DNA from: Pantoea cypripedii
GTDB taxonomy: Bacteria; Pseudomonadota; Gammaproteobacteria; Enterobacterales; Enterobacteriaceae
DNA length: 64,000 nt
Reading direction: 5' to 3'
NCBI RefSeq assembly: GCF_011395035.1
Contig: NZ_CP024768.1
Coordinates: 4,132,436-4,196,435 of the forward strand
Positions 8,474-17,307 of the stretch are shown piece by piece. How positions within the stretch are numbered: the first letter of the stretch is position 1; each line of letters starts with the position of its first letter. The notes under the pieces are model-generated. The model saw only the letters and a list, made by a program, of their open reading frames with translations. It was not told where the DNA came from and ran no database searches. The translations under genes were made by a program, and so were the position numbers.

Positions 8474-9847
8474 TTAGCTCAGGCGTTGTTGCGCTTCCTG
8501 AATGGCCAGCGCCACCTGCTGTGGTGCCACGCCGCCACGGGCGTTACGCTTATCCAGGCAGGATTGCAGCGACAGAATCGGATAAACATCGTCCTCAATC
8601 ACCGCACTGAACTGCTTCAGCTGCGCCAGGCTTAACGCTTCCAGCGCCACGCCCTGTTTAATCGCTTCTACCACCGCTTCACCAACGATATGGTGCGCTT
8701 CACGGAATGGCACGCCTTTAGCGACCAGATAATCCGCCAGTTCAGTGGAGTTCGCATAACCCTGCTCCGCCGCTTCCTGGCAACGCGGACGTTTTACCTG
8801 AATACCGTCCAGCACCAGTACCGACATATGCAGGCAGTCCAGCCAGGTGTCGAGCGCGTCGAACAGGCCTTCTTTGTCTTCCTGCATATCTTTGTTGTAG
8901 GCCAGCGGCAACCCTTTCAGCGTCATCATCATACCGGTCAGCGCGCCCTGCACACGGCCACATTTGCCGCGAATCAGTTCCAGCGCATCCGGGTTTTTCT
9001 TCTGCGGCATCAGTGAGGAACCGGAAGTGACTTTGTCCGACAACTCCACAAAGCCTGCTTCGCCGGTGTTGAAGAAAATCATGTCTTCAGCAAAGCGCGA
9101 CAGGTGCACCATACCGATGGATGCATCAGACAGCAGTTCCAGCACGTGGTCGCGGTCAGAAACGGTATCAAGACTGTTGCGGGTAGCAGAAGCAAAACCT
9201 AACCACCCCGCCAGCTGCTGACGATCAATCTCGTAAGCGGTACCGGCCAGCGCGCCGCAGCCCAGCGGGCTGACGTCAAGACGCTTCAGGGTGTCCTGCA
9301 GACGGCTTTCATCACGTGCCAGCATTTCGACATAGGCGAGACACCAGTGGGCAAAAGTTACCGGCTGGGCGCGTTGCAGGTGGGTATAGCCCGGCATCAC
9401 GGCATCCTGATTCGCCTCTGCCGTCGCCACCAGCGCTTTCTGCAGCTCACGCGTCGCGTCCAGCAGTACCGCAACCTGCTCTTTGCACCACAGTTTCAAA
9501 TCGGTGGCGACCTGGTCATTACGGCTACGGCCGGTGTGCAGCTTTTTACCCAACGCACCGACTTTATCAATCAGTTTGCCTTCCACCCAACTGTGGATGT
9601 CTTCGGCATCGCTCTGCAGAATTTGCTGCGGATTAGCACGCACTTCGGCCAGCAGCGCCTGTAACGCCGCCTCCAGCTGCTGCTGTTCGTCGCTGCTCAG
9701 TACATTGACCGTGACCAGCGCTTTTGACCAGGCGACAGAACCGATGATGTCCTGCTCCGCCAGGCGATAGTCGAAACGCAGCGAGTCATTGAATTGTTTG
9801 AACCGTTGGTCTGCTGCCTGGGTAAAGCGTCCACCCCAAAGTGCCAT
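8474..9847 (-). CDS. argH: argininosuccinate lyase
   Basis: Last step of arginine biosynthesis: cleaves argininosuccinate to arginine and fumarate. The 457-aa product (E. coli also 457) carries the fumarase/aspartase superfamily signature GSSLMPQKKNPD at residues 276-287 and the YTHLQRAQP segment at 154-162. It is the last gene of argCBGH, separated from argG by 73 nt that contain a hairpin. Regulation is expected through ArgR sites upstream of argC. Confidence 0.97.
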   Translation of the reverse strand: MALWGGRFTQAADQRFKQFNDSLRFDYRLAEQDIIGSVAWSKALVTVNVLSSDEQQQLEAALQALLAEVRANPQQILQSDAEDIHSWVEGKLIDKVGALGKKLHTGRSRNDQVATDLKLWCKEQVAVLLDATRELQKALVATAEANQDAVMPGYTHLQRAQPVTFAHWCLAYVEMLARDESRLQDTLKRLDVSPLGCGALAGTAYEIDRQQLAGWLGFASATRNSLDTVSDRDHVLELLSDASIGMVHLSRFAEDMIFFNTGEAGFVELSDKVTSGSSLMPQKKNPDALELIRGKCGRVQGALTGMMMTLKGLPLAYNKDMQEDKEGLFDALDTWLDCLHMSVLVLDGIQVKRPRCQEAAEQGYANSTELADYLVAKGVPFREAHHIVGEAVVEAIKQGVALEALSLAQLKQFSAVIEDDVYPILSLQSCLDKRNARGGVAPQQVALAIQEAQQRLS

Positions 9848-9874
9848 CTGAATACTCCTGAATGCTGTTAAACA

Positions 9875-9897
9875 AAGGGCGGCCCGAAGCCGCCCTT
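9875..9897 (-). terminator. intercistronic hairpin between argG and argH
   Basis: Perfect 9-bp stem AAGGGCGGC/GCCGCCCTT with a 5-nt loop. On the minus strand it is followed only by TTGTTTAAC, so it is a weak terminator at best. It could act as an attenuating or mRNA-stabilising hairpin that sets ArgH below ArgG; this is inference. Confidence 0.45.
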
Positions 9898-9920
9898 ATG
9901 AATGTGTCGTTCGCGCGGAA

Positions 9921-11138
9921 TTACTTTTTCTGCTCGTTCAGCGCACGGATGCGTGAAGAGAGCGAGAACAGACGGATAAAGCCGCCCGCGTGACGGTGAT
10001 CGTACACTTCGTCTTCGCCGAAGGTGGCAAACTCTTCTGAGTACAGGCTGTTGGCAGATTTCTTCTGAATTGCGGTAGCCTGGCCTTTGTACAGTTGCAG
10101 CACGACTTCACCGTTCACCAGCTCAGCCAGCGACTCGGCAGCCGCCTGGATAGACTGACGCAGCGGCGCAAACCAGCGACCGTCATACACCACGTATGAC
10201 ATTTCCTGGCCCAGCTGCTCGCGCCATTTGAAGCTGTCACGATCCAGAACCAGCTGCTCAACCGCACGCAGGGCGTTGACCATAATGGTGCCCCCCGGGG
10301 TTTCATAGCAACCACGGGATTTGATACCCACCAGACGGTTTTCCACGATGTCGATACGGCCCACACCGTGCTTCGCACCCAGTACATTCAGCTTTTCCAG
10401 ACAGGCGAACGGGCTGAGTTTCTCACCATTCACCGCCACCACGCGGCCTTTTTCCACGGTCACGGTGACGTTTTCCGGCTGATCCGGTGCTTCCAGCGGA
10501 TCGACGGTCCACACCCAGCAATCTTTGTTCGGGGCGTTCCACGGGCTTTCCAGCACGCCGCCTTCGGTGGAGATATGCCAGGCGTTCTCGTCACGGCTGT
10601 AGATTTTTTCCAGCGACGCGGTAGTCGGGATGTTGCGCTCTTTCAGGTAGTCGAGCAGCGCTTCACGGGAACGCAGGTTCCATTCGCGCCACGGAGCCAC
10701 CACTTTCAGCTGCGGAGCCAGCGCGGTATAGGTGGTTTCAAAACGCACCTGGTCGTTACCTTTGCCGGTCGCACCATGGCACAGTGCATCAGCACCCACT
10801 TTAAGTGCCAGCTCAACCTGCGCTTTGGCGATAATCGGACGCGCCATTGAAGTACCCAGCAGGTAGGTGCCTTCGTACAGCGCACCGGTCTGCAAAACCG
10901 GGTAAACATATTCACTGATGAACTCTTCACGCAGGTCAACCACGTGGCACTCAGAGGCACCTGACTGCAGCGCTTTCTTCTCAACGCCATCCAGATCTGC
11001 AGGGTCCTGGCCGATATTCGCCACGAAGGCAACCACTTCACAACCGCCGTAGTTCTCTTTCAGCCATGGAATGATGGCAGACGTATCAAGGCCACCGGAG
11101 TAAGCCAGAACAATTTTTTTGATGCCTTGCGTTTGCAT
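9921..11138 (-). CDS. argG: argininosuccinate synthase
   Basis: Condenses citrulline and aspartate with ATP to argininosuccinate. The PP-loop SGGLDTS sits at residues 14-20, with substrate motifs TGKGNDQVRFE and SREALLDYLKERNIP downstream. At 405 aa it belongs to the ~400-aa bacterial subfamily, shorter than the 447-aa E. coli enzyme. It lies inside the operon between argB (24-nt gap) and argH; in E. coli argG is unlinked. Confidence 0.97.
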   Translation of the reverse strand: MQTQGIKKIVLAYSGGLDTSAIIPWLKENYGGCEVVAFVANIGQDPADLDGVEKKALQSGASECHVVDLREEFISEYVYPVLQTGALYEGTYLLGTSMARPIIAKAQVELALKVGADALCHGATGKGNDQVRFETTYTALAPQLKVVAPWREWNLRSREALLDYLKERNIPTTASLEKIYSRDENAWHISTEGGVLESPWNAPNKDCWVWTVDPLEAPDQPENVTVTVEKGRVVAVNGEKLSPFACLEKLNVLGAKHGVGRIDIVENRLVGIKSRGCYETPGGTIMVNALRAVEQLVLDRDSFKWREQLGQEMSYVVYDGRWFAPLRQSIQAAAESLAELVNGEVVLQLYKGQATAIQKKSANSLYSEEFATFGEDEVYDHRHAGGFIRLFSLSSRIRALNEQKK

Positions 11139-11162
11139 TTCGTAATCCTTGAATCAGAGTCG

Positions 11163-11939
11163 TTAAGCGAGAATCCGGGTGCCAATCGACACACCGTTGA
11201 AAAGAGTTGGCAGCTGTTCAGCATGACGCCAGCTGGCGATGTCCACGGGGCGACCCAGGGTACGTGCCGCGTCCAGCGCTGCGTTAACTTTGACGATCAT
11301 GCCATCGGTAATGATGCCCTGAGCAATCAGCTGCTCGGCTTTCGCGGCGGTCATCTCTGCGATGCGCTGACCTTTGCCATCCAGAATGCCACTGACGTCA
11401 GACAACAGGACCAGATCCGCACCGATGGTGGCTGCCAGCGCGGTAGCCGCCTGGTCCGCGTTGACGTTCATCAGCTCACCCGCATCGGTGATACCGATGG
11501 AGCTGATCACCGGCATATAGCCTGCACCCAGCAGCGTGTTGATAAGCTGAGGGTTACCCGGCGTCGCGTTACCCACGTGGCCCAGTTCTTCGTCGAACTG
11601 CGCAACATTCACCAGGCCAGCATCACCCAGGCACAAACCTACCGCATTGATGCCATATTTCTTCGCCCAGGCCAGCAGGGTTTTGTTGGCCGTGCCTGCC
11701 AGGGCACCAGTAATAATGTCAATCTGATCGGCTGGCGTCACGCGCAAACCGTTCTTCTTTTTCACCGGCAGTGCGAGCTTCTTCATCAGCTCATCCACCA
11801 GGCAGCCACCGCCATGCACGATGATCAGCGGGCGCTGATACTCGGTGCGGTACGCCAGCAATGCATCAAACAGACGGGCCAGCGCTTCTTCGCTGTCCAG
11901 CAGGACGCCACCCAGTTTAATAATCAGAGGATTGGTCAT
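11163..11939 (-). CDS. argB: acetylglutamate kinase
   Basis: Phosphorylates N-acetylglutamate, the second committed step of arginine synthesis. 258 aa, the same length as E. coli. The amino-acid kinase fold shows K8-LGG and the glycine-rich HGGG (42-45); NVNADQAATALAATIGAD is the conserved nucleotide/substrate segment. It starts 18 nt after the argC stop. The short enterobacterial form lacks the N-terminal helix of arginine-sensitive ArgB, so feedback is expected at ArgA instead. Confidence 0.97.
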   Translation of the reverse strand: MTNPLIIKLGGVLLDSEEALARLFDALLAYRTEYQRPLIIVHGGGCLVDELMKKLALPVKKKNGLRVTPADQIDIITGALAGTANKTLLAWAKKYGINAVGLCLGDAGLVNVAQFDEELGHVGNATPGNPQLINTLLGAGYMPVISSIGITDAGELMNVNADQAATALAATIGADLVLLSDVSGILDGKGQRIAEMTAAKAEQLIAQGIITDGMIVKVNAALDAARTLGRPVDIASWRHAEQLPTLFNGVSIGTRILA

Positions 11940-11957
11940 GGTTTACTTACTCGCCCG

Positions 11958-12962
11958 TTAAATCAGTGACAGCGTTTCGGGGAAGCCGAAACGAATATTC
12001 AAACACTGTACCGCCTGAGAAGAGGCACCTTTCAGCAGGTTGTCTTCCGCGGCAACCACAATCAGGTGCTCACCCTGCACGGCAAAACCGATATCGCAGA
12101 ATGGCAGGCCGACCACGCCTTTCAATGCCGGAACGCCTTTCTTATAGAGACGCACCAGCGGTTTGTCATGGTAGGCGTTGTGGAATGCTTCCGCCACATC
12201 CTGTTCACTCACGCCAGGCTTCAGGCGGCAGGTAATGGTGGCGAGAATGCCGCGTGGGAAATTCCCCAGATGCGGCGTAAAGATCACCGGCGTGCCAAGA
12301 TGGGCAACAATTTCCGGATGATGACGATGATTGAAGATGCCATACGGCTGCAGGCTGACTTCGCAGAAGCTGGTGGTGACGCTGGCTTTGCGTCCGGCAC
12401 CGCTCACGCCACTGGTGGCATTGATTACCGGCCACTGCGCTTCATTGAGCAGGCCCGCTTCCACCAGCGGTTTCAGCGCCAGCTGTGAGGCAGTCGGATA
12501 GCAGCCCGGCACCGCGACCAGCTGTGCTTCTTTGATTTTCTCGTGCTGCCATTCAGCCAGACCGTAAACCGCTTTATCCAGCCAGTCGCCGTGCTGATGG
12601 GTGAAACCGTAATATTGGGTATAGAAAGCATCGTCGTTAACGCGGAACGCTCCAGAGAGATCAAAGACCACGCAACCCGCTTTCAGGAATTCCGGTGCCA
12701 GATCGTGGCTGACTTCATGCGCCGTGGCGAGAAAAACCACATCGACTTTATCCGCCCATTCAGACGCATCACTCAGCGGCTGCAACGGCAGGTCGACAAT
12801 CCCTTTCAGCTGTGGATGCAGGTCGGACAGTAACTTTCCGGCATCCGGGCTTTGCGCTGAAACCGCTAAAGCGGTTATGTTCATATGCGGATGGCGATTC
12901 AGGTAGGTGGCAAGCTCTACGCCAGCATAACCACTGGCACCAACGATCAGCGTATTCAACAT
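11958..12962 (-). CDS. argC: N-acetyl-gamma-glutamyl-phosphate reductase
   Basis: NADPH-dependent reduction of N-acetylglutamyl phosphate to the semialdehyde. 334 aa from MLNTLIVGASGYAG, with the nucleotide-binding GASGYAG at 8-14 and the catalytic cysteine C154 in VPGCYPT. The E. coli homologue has the same length; a further 30 upstream codons run through the operator region and were not used. First gene of argCBGH, divergent from argE. Confidence 0.97.
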   Translation of the reverse strand: MLNTLIVGASGYAGVELATYLNRHPHMNITALAVSAQSPDAGKLLSDLHPQLKGIVDLPLQPLSDASEWADKVDVVFLATAHEVSHDLAPEFLKAGCVVFDLSGAFRVNDDAFYTQYYGFTHQHGDWLDKAVYGLAEWQHEKIKEAQLVAVPGCYPTASQLALKPLVEAGLLNEAQWPVINATSGVSGAGRKASVTTSFCEVSLQPYGIFNHRHHPEIVAHLGTPVIFTPHLGNFPRGILATITCRLKPGVSEQDVAEAFHNAYHDKPLVRLYKKGVPALKGVVGLPFCDIGFAVQGEHLIVVAAEDNLLKGASSQAVQCLNIRFGFPETLSLI

Positions 12963-13066
12963 CAGGCTGTATACCTTATTACAGTCACACGTTCCGGGTC
13001 GCGGCCTTGCCCCGTTGCCCACGATGCCGTTTGCAGAAAATTTACTGTTCACATGCAGACGACGTT

Positions 13067-13105
13067 AATGTATTTTTATTCACTATTAATGCATGAATAT
13101 TGATA
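13067..13105. promoter_or_regulatory. tandem ARG boxes (ArgR operator) of argE/argCBGH
   Basis: Two 18-bp ARG boxes, AATGTATTTTTATTCACT (13067-13084) and AATGCATGAATATTGATA (13088-13105), separated by the canonical 3 bp. Both fit the WNTGAATWWWWATTCANW consensus with one or two mismatches. Hexameric ArgR with arginine would repress both divergent transcripts, as in the bipolar E. coli operon. Confidence 0.85.
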
Positions 13106-13130
13106 CATCCTAACCCAAGGACCGTCAACA

Positions 13131-14279
13131 GTGAAGACAAAATTACCACCTTTTATCGAACTCTACCGCCAGCTGATTGCCACACCGTCGATCAGTGCCA
13201 CTGACGCCGCACTCGATCAGAGCAATGAAACTTTAATCAATTTGCTGGCAGGCTGGTTTCGTGATCTTGGTTTCAGTACCGAGGTGCAACCGGTACCGGG
13301 TACACGGCATAAATTTAACCTGCTGGCGAAGACGGGATCGGGCGCGGGTGGCTTGTTACTGGCGGGTCACACCGATACCGTTCCGTTCGATGATGGCCGC
13401 TGGACGCGCGATCCTTTTACCCTGACCGAGCACGACAACAAGTTATACGGTTTAGGCACCGCAGATATGAAAGGTTTCTTTGCCTTTATTCTGGATGCGC
13501 TGCGTGACGTTGACGTGACCAAACTGAGCAAACCGCTCTATATTCTCGCCACGGCCGATGAAGAAACCACCATGGCAGGCGCGAAGTATTTTGCCGAGTC
13601 CACCCAGCTGCGTCCGGATTGCGCCATCATCGGCGAGCCGACGTCACTTAAGCCGGTGCGTGCGCACAAAGGCCATCTCTCCAATGTGATTCGTATTCAG
13701 GGACAATCGGGCCACTCCAGCGATCCGTCACGCGGTGTAAACGCCATTGAATTGATGCATGAATCGATCACCCAGCTGATGCAGCTGCGTAACACGCTGA
13801 AAACGCGTTACAACCACGACGGTTTTGCTATCCCCTACCCGACCATGAACTTCGGTCATATTCATGGTGGCGATGCCGCCAACCGCATTTGCGCCTGCTG
13901 CGAGCTGCATATGGATATTCGTCCGCTGCCGGGCCTGACCCTGAGCGATCTGGATGGTCTGCTGAATGAAGCGCTGGCCCCGGTGAGCGAACGCTGGCCA
14001 GGCCGTTTGACCGTGGGCGAGTTACATCCGCCGATTCCGGGTTATGAGTGCCCGGTTGATCATGAGCTGGTCAAAGTGGTGGAGAAATTGCTGGGCACGC
14101 CGACCGAAGTGGTGAACTATTGCACCGAAGCGCCGTTTATTCAGCAACTCTGCCCAACCCTGGTGTTAGGCCCAGGTTCCATCAATCAGGCCCATCAACC
14201 GGATGAGTTTATTGATACGGCATTTATTAAACCGACCCATGCGCTTATCACGCAGGTCGTGCAGCATTTTTGCCACTGA
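13131..14279 (+). CDS. argE: acetylornithine deacetylase
   Basis: Metallo-deacetylase releasing ornithine from N-acetylornithine; its presence marks the linear arginine pathway. The 382-aa product begins at a GTG codon (13131), which aligns with the start of E. coli ArgE (KLPPFIELYRQLIATPSIS). M20-family metal ligands are visible: H80 and D82 in GHTDTVP, D112 in GTADMKG, and E144/E145 in DEET. Divergent from argC across the ARG boxes. Confidence 0.96.
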   Translation: MKTKLPPFIELYRQLIATPSISATDAALDQSNETLINLLAGWFRDLGFSTEVQPVPGTRHKFNLLAKTGSGAGGLLLAGHTDTVPFDDGRWTRDPFTLTEHDNKLYGLGTADMKGFFAFILDALRDVDVTKLSKPLYILATADEETTMAGAKYFAESTQLRPDCAIIGEPTSLKPVRAHKGHLSNVIRIQGQSGHSSDPSRGVNAIELMHESITQLMQLRNTLKTRYNHDGFAIPYPTMNFGHIHGGDAANRICACCELHMDIRPLPGLTLSDLDGLLNEALAPVSERWPGRLTVGELHPPIPGYECPVDHELVKVVEKLLGTPTEVVNYCTEAPFIQQLCPTLVLGPGSINQAHQPDEFIDTAFIKPTHALITQVVQHFCH

Positions 14280-14523
14280 TGAACAATTGATGGGGCATTT
14301 CACTGTTTAATCAGCAAAATGCCCTGTCAATGTTCGGGATTTGATAATAAGAATAACTTATCTCGCTTCACTCTCGTTAAATTCTTTGAATTTCCATCAT
14401 TTAGCAGCGAAATTTCGTCAGTTTAAGGCAATTGACGAACAGAGCGATACGTGGCTAGATAAAAGACGAAGTTATGCCCGTTGGGTATATAGATTAAAAA
14501 GACGATAAGGGTGTCAGGGTCAC
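14280..14523 (+). promoter_or_regulatory. argE-ppc intergenic region with candidate ppc promoter
   Basis: 244 bp without a gene. An imperfect hairpin follows the argE stop (GGGCATTT at ~14294 and AAATGCCC at ~14316) but lacks a T-run. Further on, TTGACG (14431-14436) and CTAGAT are spaced by 17 bp and could form the ppc promoter. The rest is AT-rich with no assignable signal. Confidence 0.4.
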
Positions 14524-17175
14524 ATGAACGAACAATATTCCGCAATGCGAAGTAATGTCAGTATGCTCGGCAAACTGCTCGGGGATACGATAAAGGATGC
14601 ACTGGGAGAGAACATCCTCGATCGGGTGGAGACCATCCGCAAACTCTCCAAGTCATCTCGTGCAGGAAATGACACTCATCGTAAGGAACTGCTGTCCACA
14701 CTGCAAAATCTCTCCAATGACGAGCTATTACCGGTCGCTCGCGCATTCAGTCAGTTCCTGAATCTTACCAACGTGGCTGAACAGTATCAGACCATTGCAC
14801 GCAGCGGTGAAGGTGCCAACCACCCGGAGCTACTGAAAACCACGTTTGATCGCCTGAAACAACAGAAAGACCTCAACGAAAGCGATATCCGTGCCGCTAT
14901 TGAATCGCTCTCGCTGGAACTGGTGCTCACTGCACACCCCACCGAAATTACCCGTCGCACGCTGATCCATAAACTGGTAGAAGTGAACAGCTGCCTGCAA
15001 CAACTCGACCATAGCGATATCACCGAGTATGAGTACAACCAGGTGATGCGCCGTCTGCGCCAGCTGGTTGCTCAGGCCTGGCACACCGACGAAATCCGTA
15101 AATACCGTCCAACGCCGGTCGATGAAGCCAAATGGGGCTTTGCCGTGGTGGAAAACAGCCTGTGGGAAGGTGTACCGGCGTTTCTGCGCGAGCTGAATGA
15201 GCAAGTGGAAGAAACCTTTGGTATGCAGCTGCCGGTGGATTTTGTCCCGGTTCAGTTTACTTCATGGATGGGTGGTGACCGCGACGGTAACCCGAATGTC
15301 ACCTCCAGCGTAACGCGACAGGTGATGCAGCTGAGCCGCTGGAAAGCGGCCGACCTGTTCCTGCGCGATATCGGTGTGTTGATTTCTGAATTGTCGATGT
15401 CCGAGTGCAGCAACGAAGTGCGTGAATTGTGCGGCGACCCGGAAGCGCTGGAGCCGTACCGCGTCATTCTGAAGCGCATCCGCAGCCAACTGGTGACCAC
15501 CCAGGCGTTCCTGGAACGCCGTCTGAAAGGCGAGCGCGTGCCGCGTCCAGCCGATTTGCTGGTGTCCAACGATCAGCTGTGGCAGCCGCTGTATGCCATT
15601 TACCAGTCACTGCAACAATGCGGCATGGGCATCATCGCCAATGGTCAGCTGCTGGATACCCTGCGTCGCGTGAAGTGCTTTGGCGTGCCGCTGGTACGTA
15701 TCGATCTACGCCAGGAGAGCACCCGTCATACTGAAGCGATTGCCGAGGTGACGCGCTATCTCGGCCTCGGTGATTACGAAAGCTGGTCAGAAGCCGACAA
15801 GCAGGCCTTCCTGATCCGCGAACTGAATTCCAAACGCCCACTGCTGCCGCGTCAGTGGGAACCAAGCGATAACACCCGTGAAGTGCTGGATACCTGCAAA
15901 GTGGCGGCCGAAGCTCCGCAAGGCTCAATTGCCGCTTATGTCATCTCCATGGCCAAGGTGCCATCAGATGTGCTGGCCGTGCATCTGCTGCTGAAAGAAG
16001 CCGGTATCGCCTACGCGATGCCAGTGGCACCGCTGTTTGAAACGCTTGATGACCTGAACAATGCCAATGACGTGATGAGCCAGCTGCTGGGCATCGACTG
16101 GTATCGCGGCTTTATTCAGGGCAAGCAGATGGTGATGATTGGCTATTCTGACTCAGCAAAAGATGCCGGTGTGATGGCCGCCAGCTGGGCGCAGTATCAG
16201 GCCCAGGATGCCCTGATCAAGACCTGCGAGAAAGCCGGTATCGCCCTGACGCTGTTCCACGGACGTGGCGGCTCTATTGGTCGTGGCGGTGCACCGGCGC
16301 ACGCTGCGCTGCTGTCACAGCCGCCGGGCAGCCTGAAAGGCGGCCTGCGTGTCACCGAACAGGGTGAAATGATTCGCTTTAAATACGGCCTGCCGGAAGT
16401 GACGATCGCCAGCCTGTCGTTGTATACCGGCGCGATTCTTGAAGCCAACCTGATGCCGCCGCCGGAACCGAAACGTGAATGGCGCGACATCATGGACGGT
16501 TTATCCGCCCACTCCTGCGCAATGTACCGTGGTTATGTGCGCGAGAATCCTGATTTCGTCCCTTATTTCCGCTCGGCAACGCCGGAGCAGGAACTGGGTA
16601 AACTGCCACTCGGCTCACGTCCGGCGAAACGCCGTGCCAGCGGTGGCGTGGAGTCGCTGCGAGCCATTCCGTGGATTTTTGCCTGGACGCAAAACCGCCT
16701 GATGCTGCCCGCCTGGCTGGGTGCTGGTGCAGCGATCCAGAAAGCCATGGAACAAGGCCACCAGGATCAGCTGGAGGCGATGTGCCGCGACTGGCCGTTC
16801 TTCTCCACCCGTCTCGGCATGCTGGAAATGGTGTTTTCGAAAGCCGACCTGTGGCTGGCGGAATACTATGATCAACGCCTGGTAGACAAAGCATTGTGGC
16901 CGCTGGGCCAGCAGCTGCGCGATCAACTGGATGCCGATATCAAAGCGGTGCTGACCATCGCTAACGATGCGCATCTGATGGCGGATCAGCCGTGGATTGC
17001 TGAATCCATCGCCCTGCGTAACGTCTACACTGACCCGCTTAACGTGCTGCAGGCTGAACTGCTGTACCGTTCACGCGCGCAGGAAGAACGCGGTGACGAA
17101 CCGGATGCGCGCGTAGAACAGGCGCTGATGGTCACCATCGCGGGTGTCGCGGCGGGAATGCGTAATACCGGTTAA
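14524..17175 (+). CDS. ppc: phosphoenolpyruvate carboxylase
   Basis: Carboxylates PEP to oxaloacetate, the main anaplerotic reaction. 883 aa, identical in length to E. coli. The catalytic H138 is in LTAHPTEITRRT, the glycine-rich PEP/bicarbonate loop FHGRGGSIGRGG lies near residue 580, and the conserved C-terminal MRNTG is intact. Ppc is known to be allosterically activated by acetyl-CoA and fructose-1,6-bisphosphate and inhibited by aspartate. It is next to metF here; in E. coli katG, the frw/pfl genes and others lie between. Confidence 0.98.
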   Translation: MNEQYSAMRSNVSMLGKLLGDTIKDALGENILDRVETIRKLSKSSRAGNDTHRKELLSTLQNLSNDELLPVARAFSQFLNLTNVAEQYQTIARSGEGANHPELLKTTFDRLKQQKDLNESDIRAAIESLSLELVLTAHPTEITRRTLIHKLVEVNSCLQQLDHSDITEYEYNQVMRRLRQLVAQAWHTDEIRKYRPTPVDEAKWGFAVVENSLWEGVPAFLRELNEQVEETFGMQLPVDFVPVQFTSWMGGDRDGNPNVTSSVTRQVMQLSRWKAADLFLRDIGVLISELSMSECSNEVRELCGDPEALEPYRVILKRIRSQLVTTQAFLERRLKGERVPRPADLLVSNDQLWQPLYAIYQSLQQCGMGIIANGQLLDTLRRVKCFGVPLVRIDLRQESTRHTEAIAEVTRYLGLGDYESWSEADKQAFLIRELNSKRPLLPRQWEPSDNTREVLDTCKVAAEAPQGSIAAYVISMAKVPSDVLAVHLLLKEAGIAYAMPVAPLFETLDDLNNANDVMSQLLGIDWYRGFIQGKQMVMIGYSDSAKDAGVMAASWAQYQAQDALIKTCEKAGIALTLFHGRGGSIGRGGAPAHAALLSQPPGSLKGGLRVTEQGEMIRFKYGLPEVTIASLSLYTGAILEANLMPPPEPKREWRDIMDGLSAHSCAMYRGYVRENPDFVPYFRSATPEQELGKLPLGSRPAKRRASGGVESLRAIPWIFAWTQNRLMLPAWLGAGAAIQKAMEQGHQDQLEAMCRDWPFFSTRLGMLEMVFSKADLWLAEYYDQRLVDKALWPLGQQLRDQLDADIKAVLTIANDAHLMADQPWIAESIALRNVYTDPLNVLQAELLYRSRAQEERGDEPDARVEQALMVTIAGVAAGMRNTG

Positions 17176-17181
17176 TAACCA

Positions 17182-17252
17182 GGTCGCCATAAATGGCGAC
17201 CCTACGATATTGATAAATAAACACATTTGTAGGGTGCGCATTCATGCGCACC
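17182..17252. repeat. REP/BIME-like element: two GTAG-headed palindromes in inverted orientation
   Basis: Two 20-nt palindromes, GGTCGCCATAAATGGCGACC (17182-17201) and GGTGCGCATTCATGCGCACC (17233-17252), each have perfect 9-bp arms. Each carries a GTAG head on the side facing the other: the right unit reads GTAGGGTGCGC, and the left reads GTAGGGTCGCC on the minus strand. A GTAG tetranucleotide plus hairpin is the hallmark of REP sequences mobilised by RAYT (TnpA-REP) proteins, and head-to-head pairs are called BIMEs. The loops and stem sequences differ between the units. Confidence 0.75.
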
Positions 17253-17263
17253 AGCAAAAAAAC

Positions 17264-17290
17264 AAAAAAGGGGCCGAGGCCCCTTTTTTT
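17264..17290. terminator. bidirectional terminator ppc/metF
   Basis: Stem GGGGCC-ga-GGCCCC (17270-17283) with an A-run before and a T-run after, so it can serve both convergent genes. Confidence 0.85.
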
Positions 17291-17307
17291 AATTCAGCAA
17301 TTTACCA

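Noticed and set aside
11127..11969. 280-codon open frame antisense to argB
   Set aside because: Shadow frame crossing argB and both intergenic gaps; no homology.
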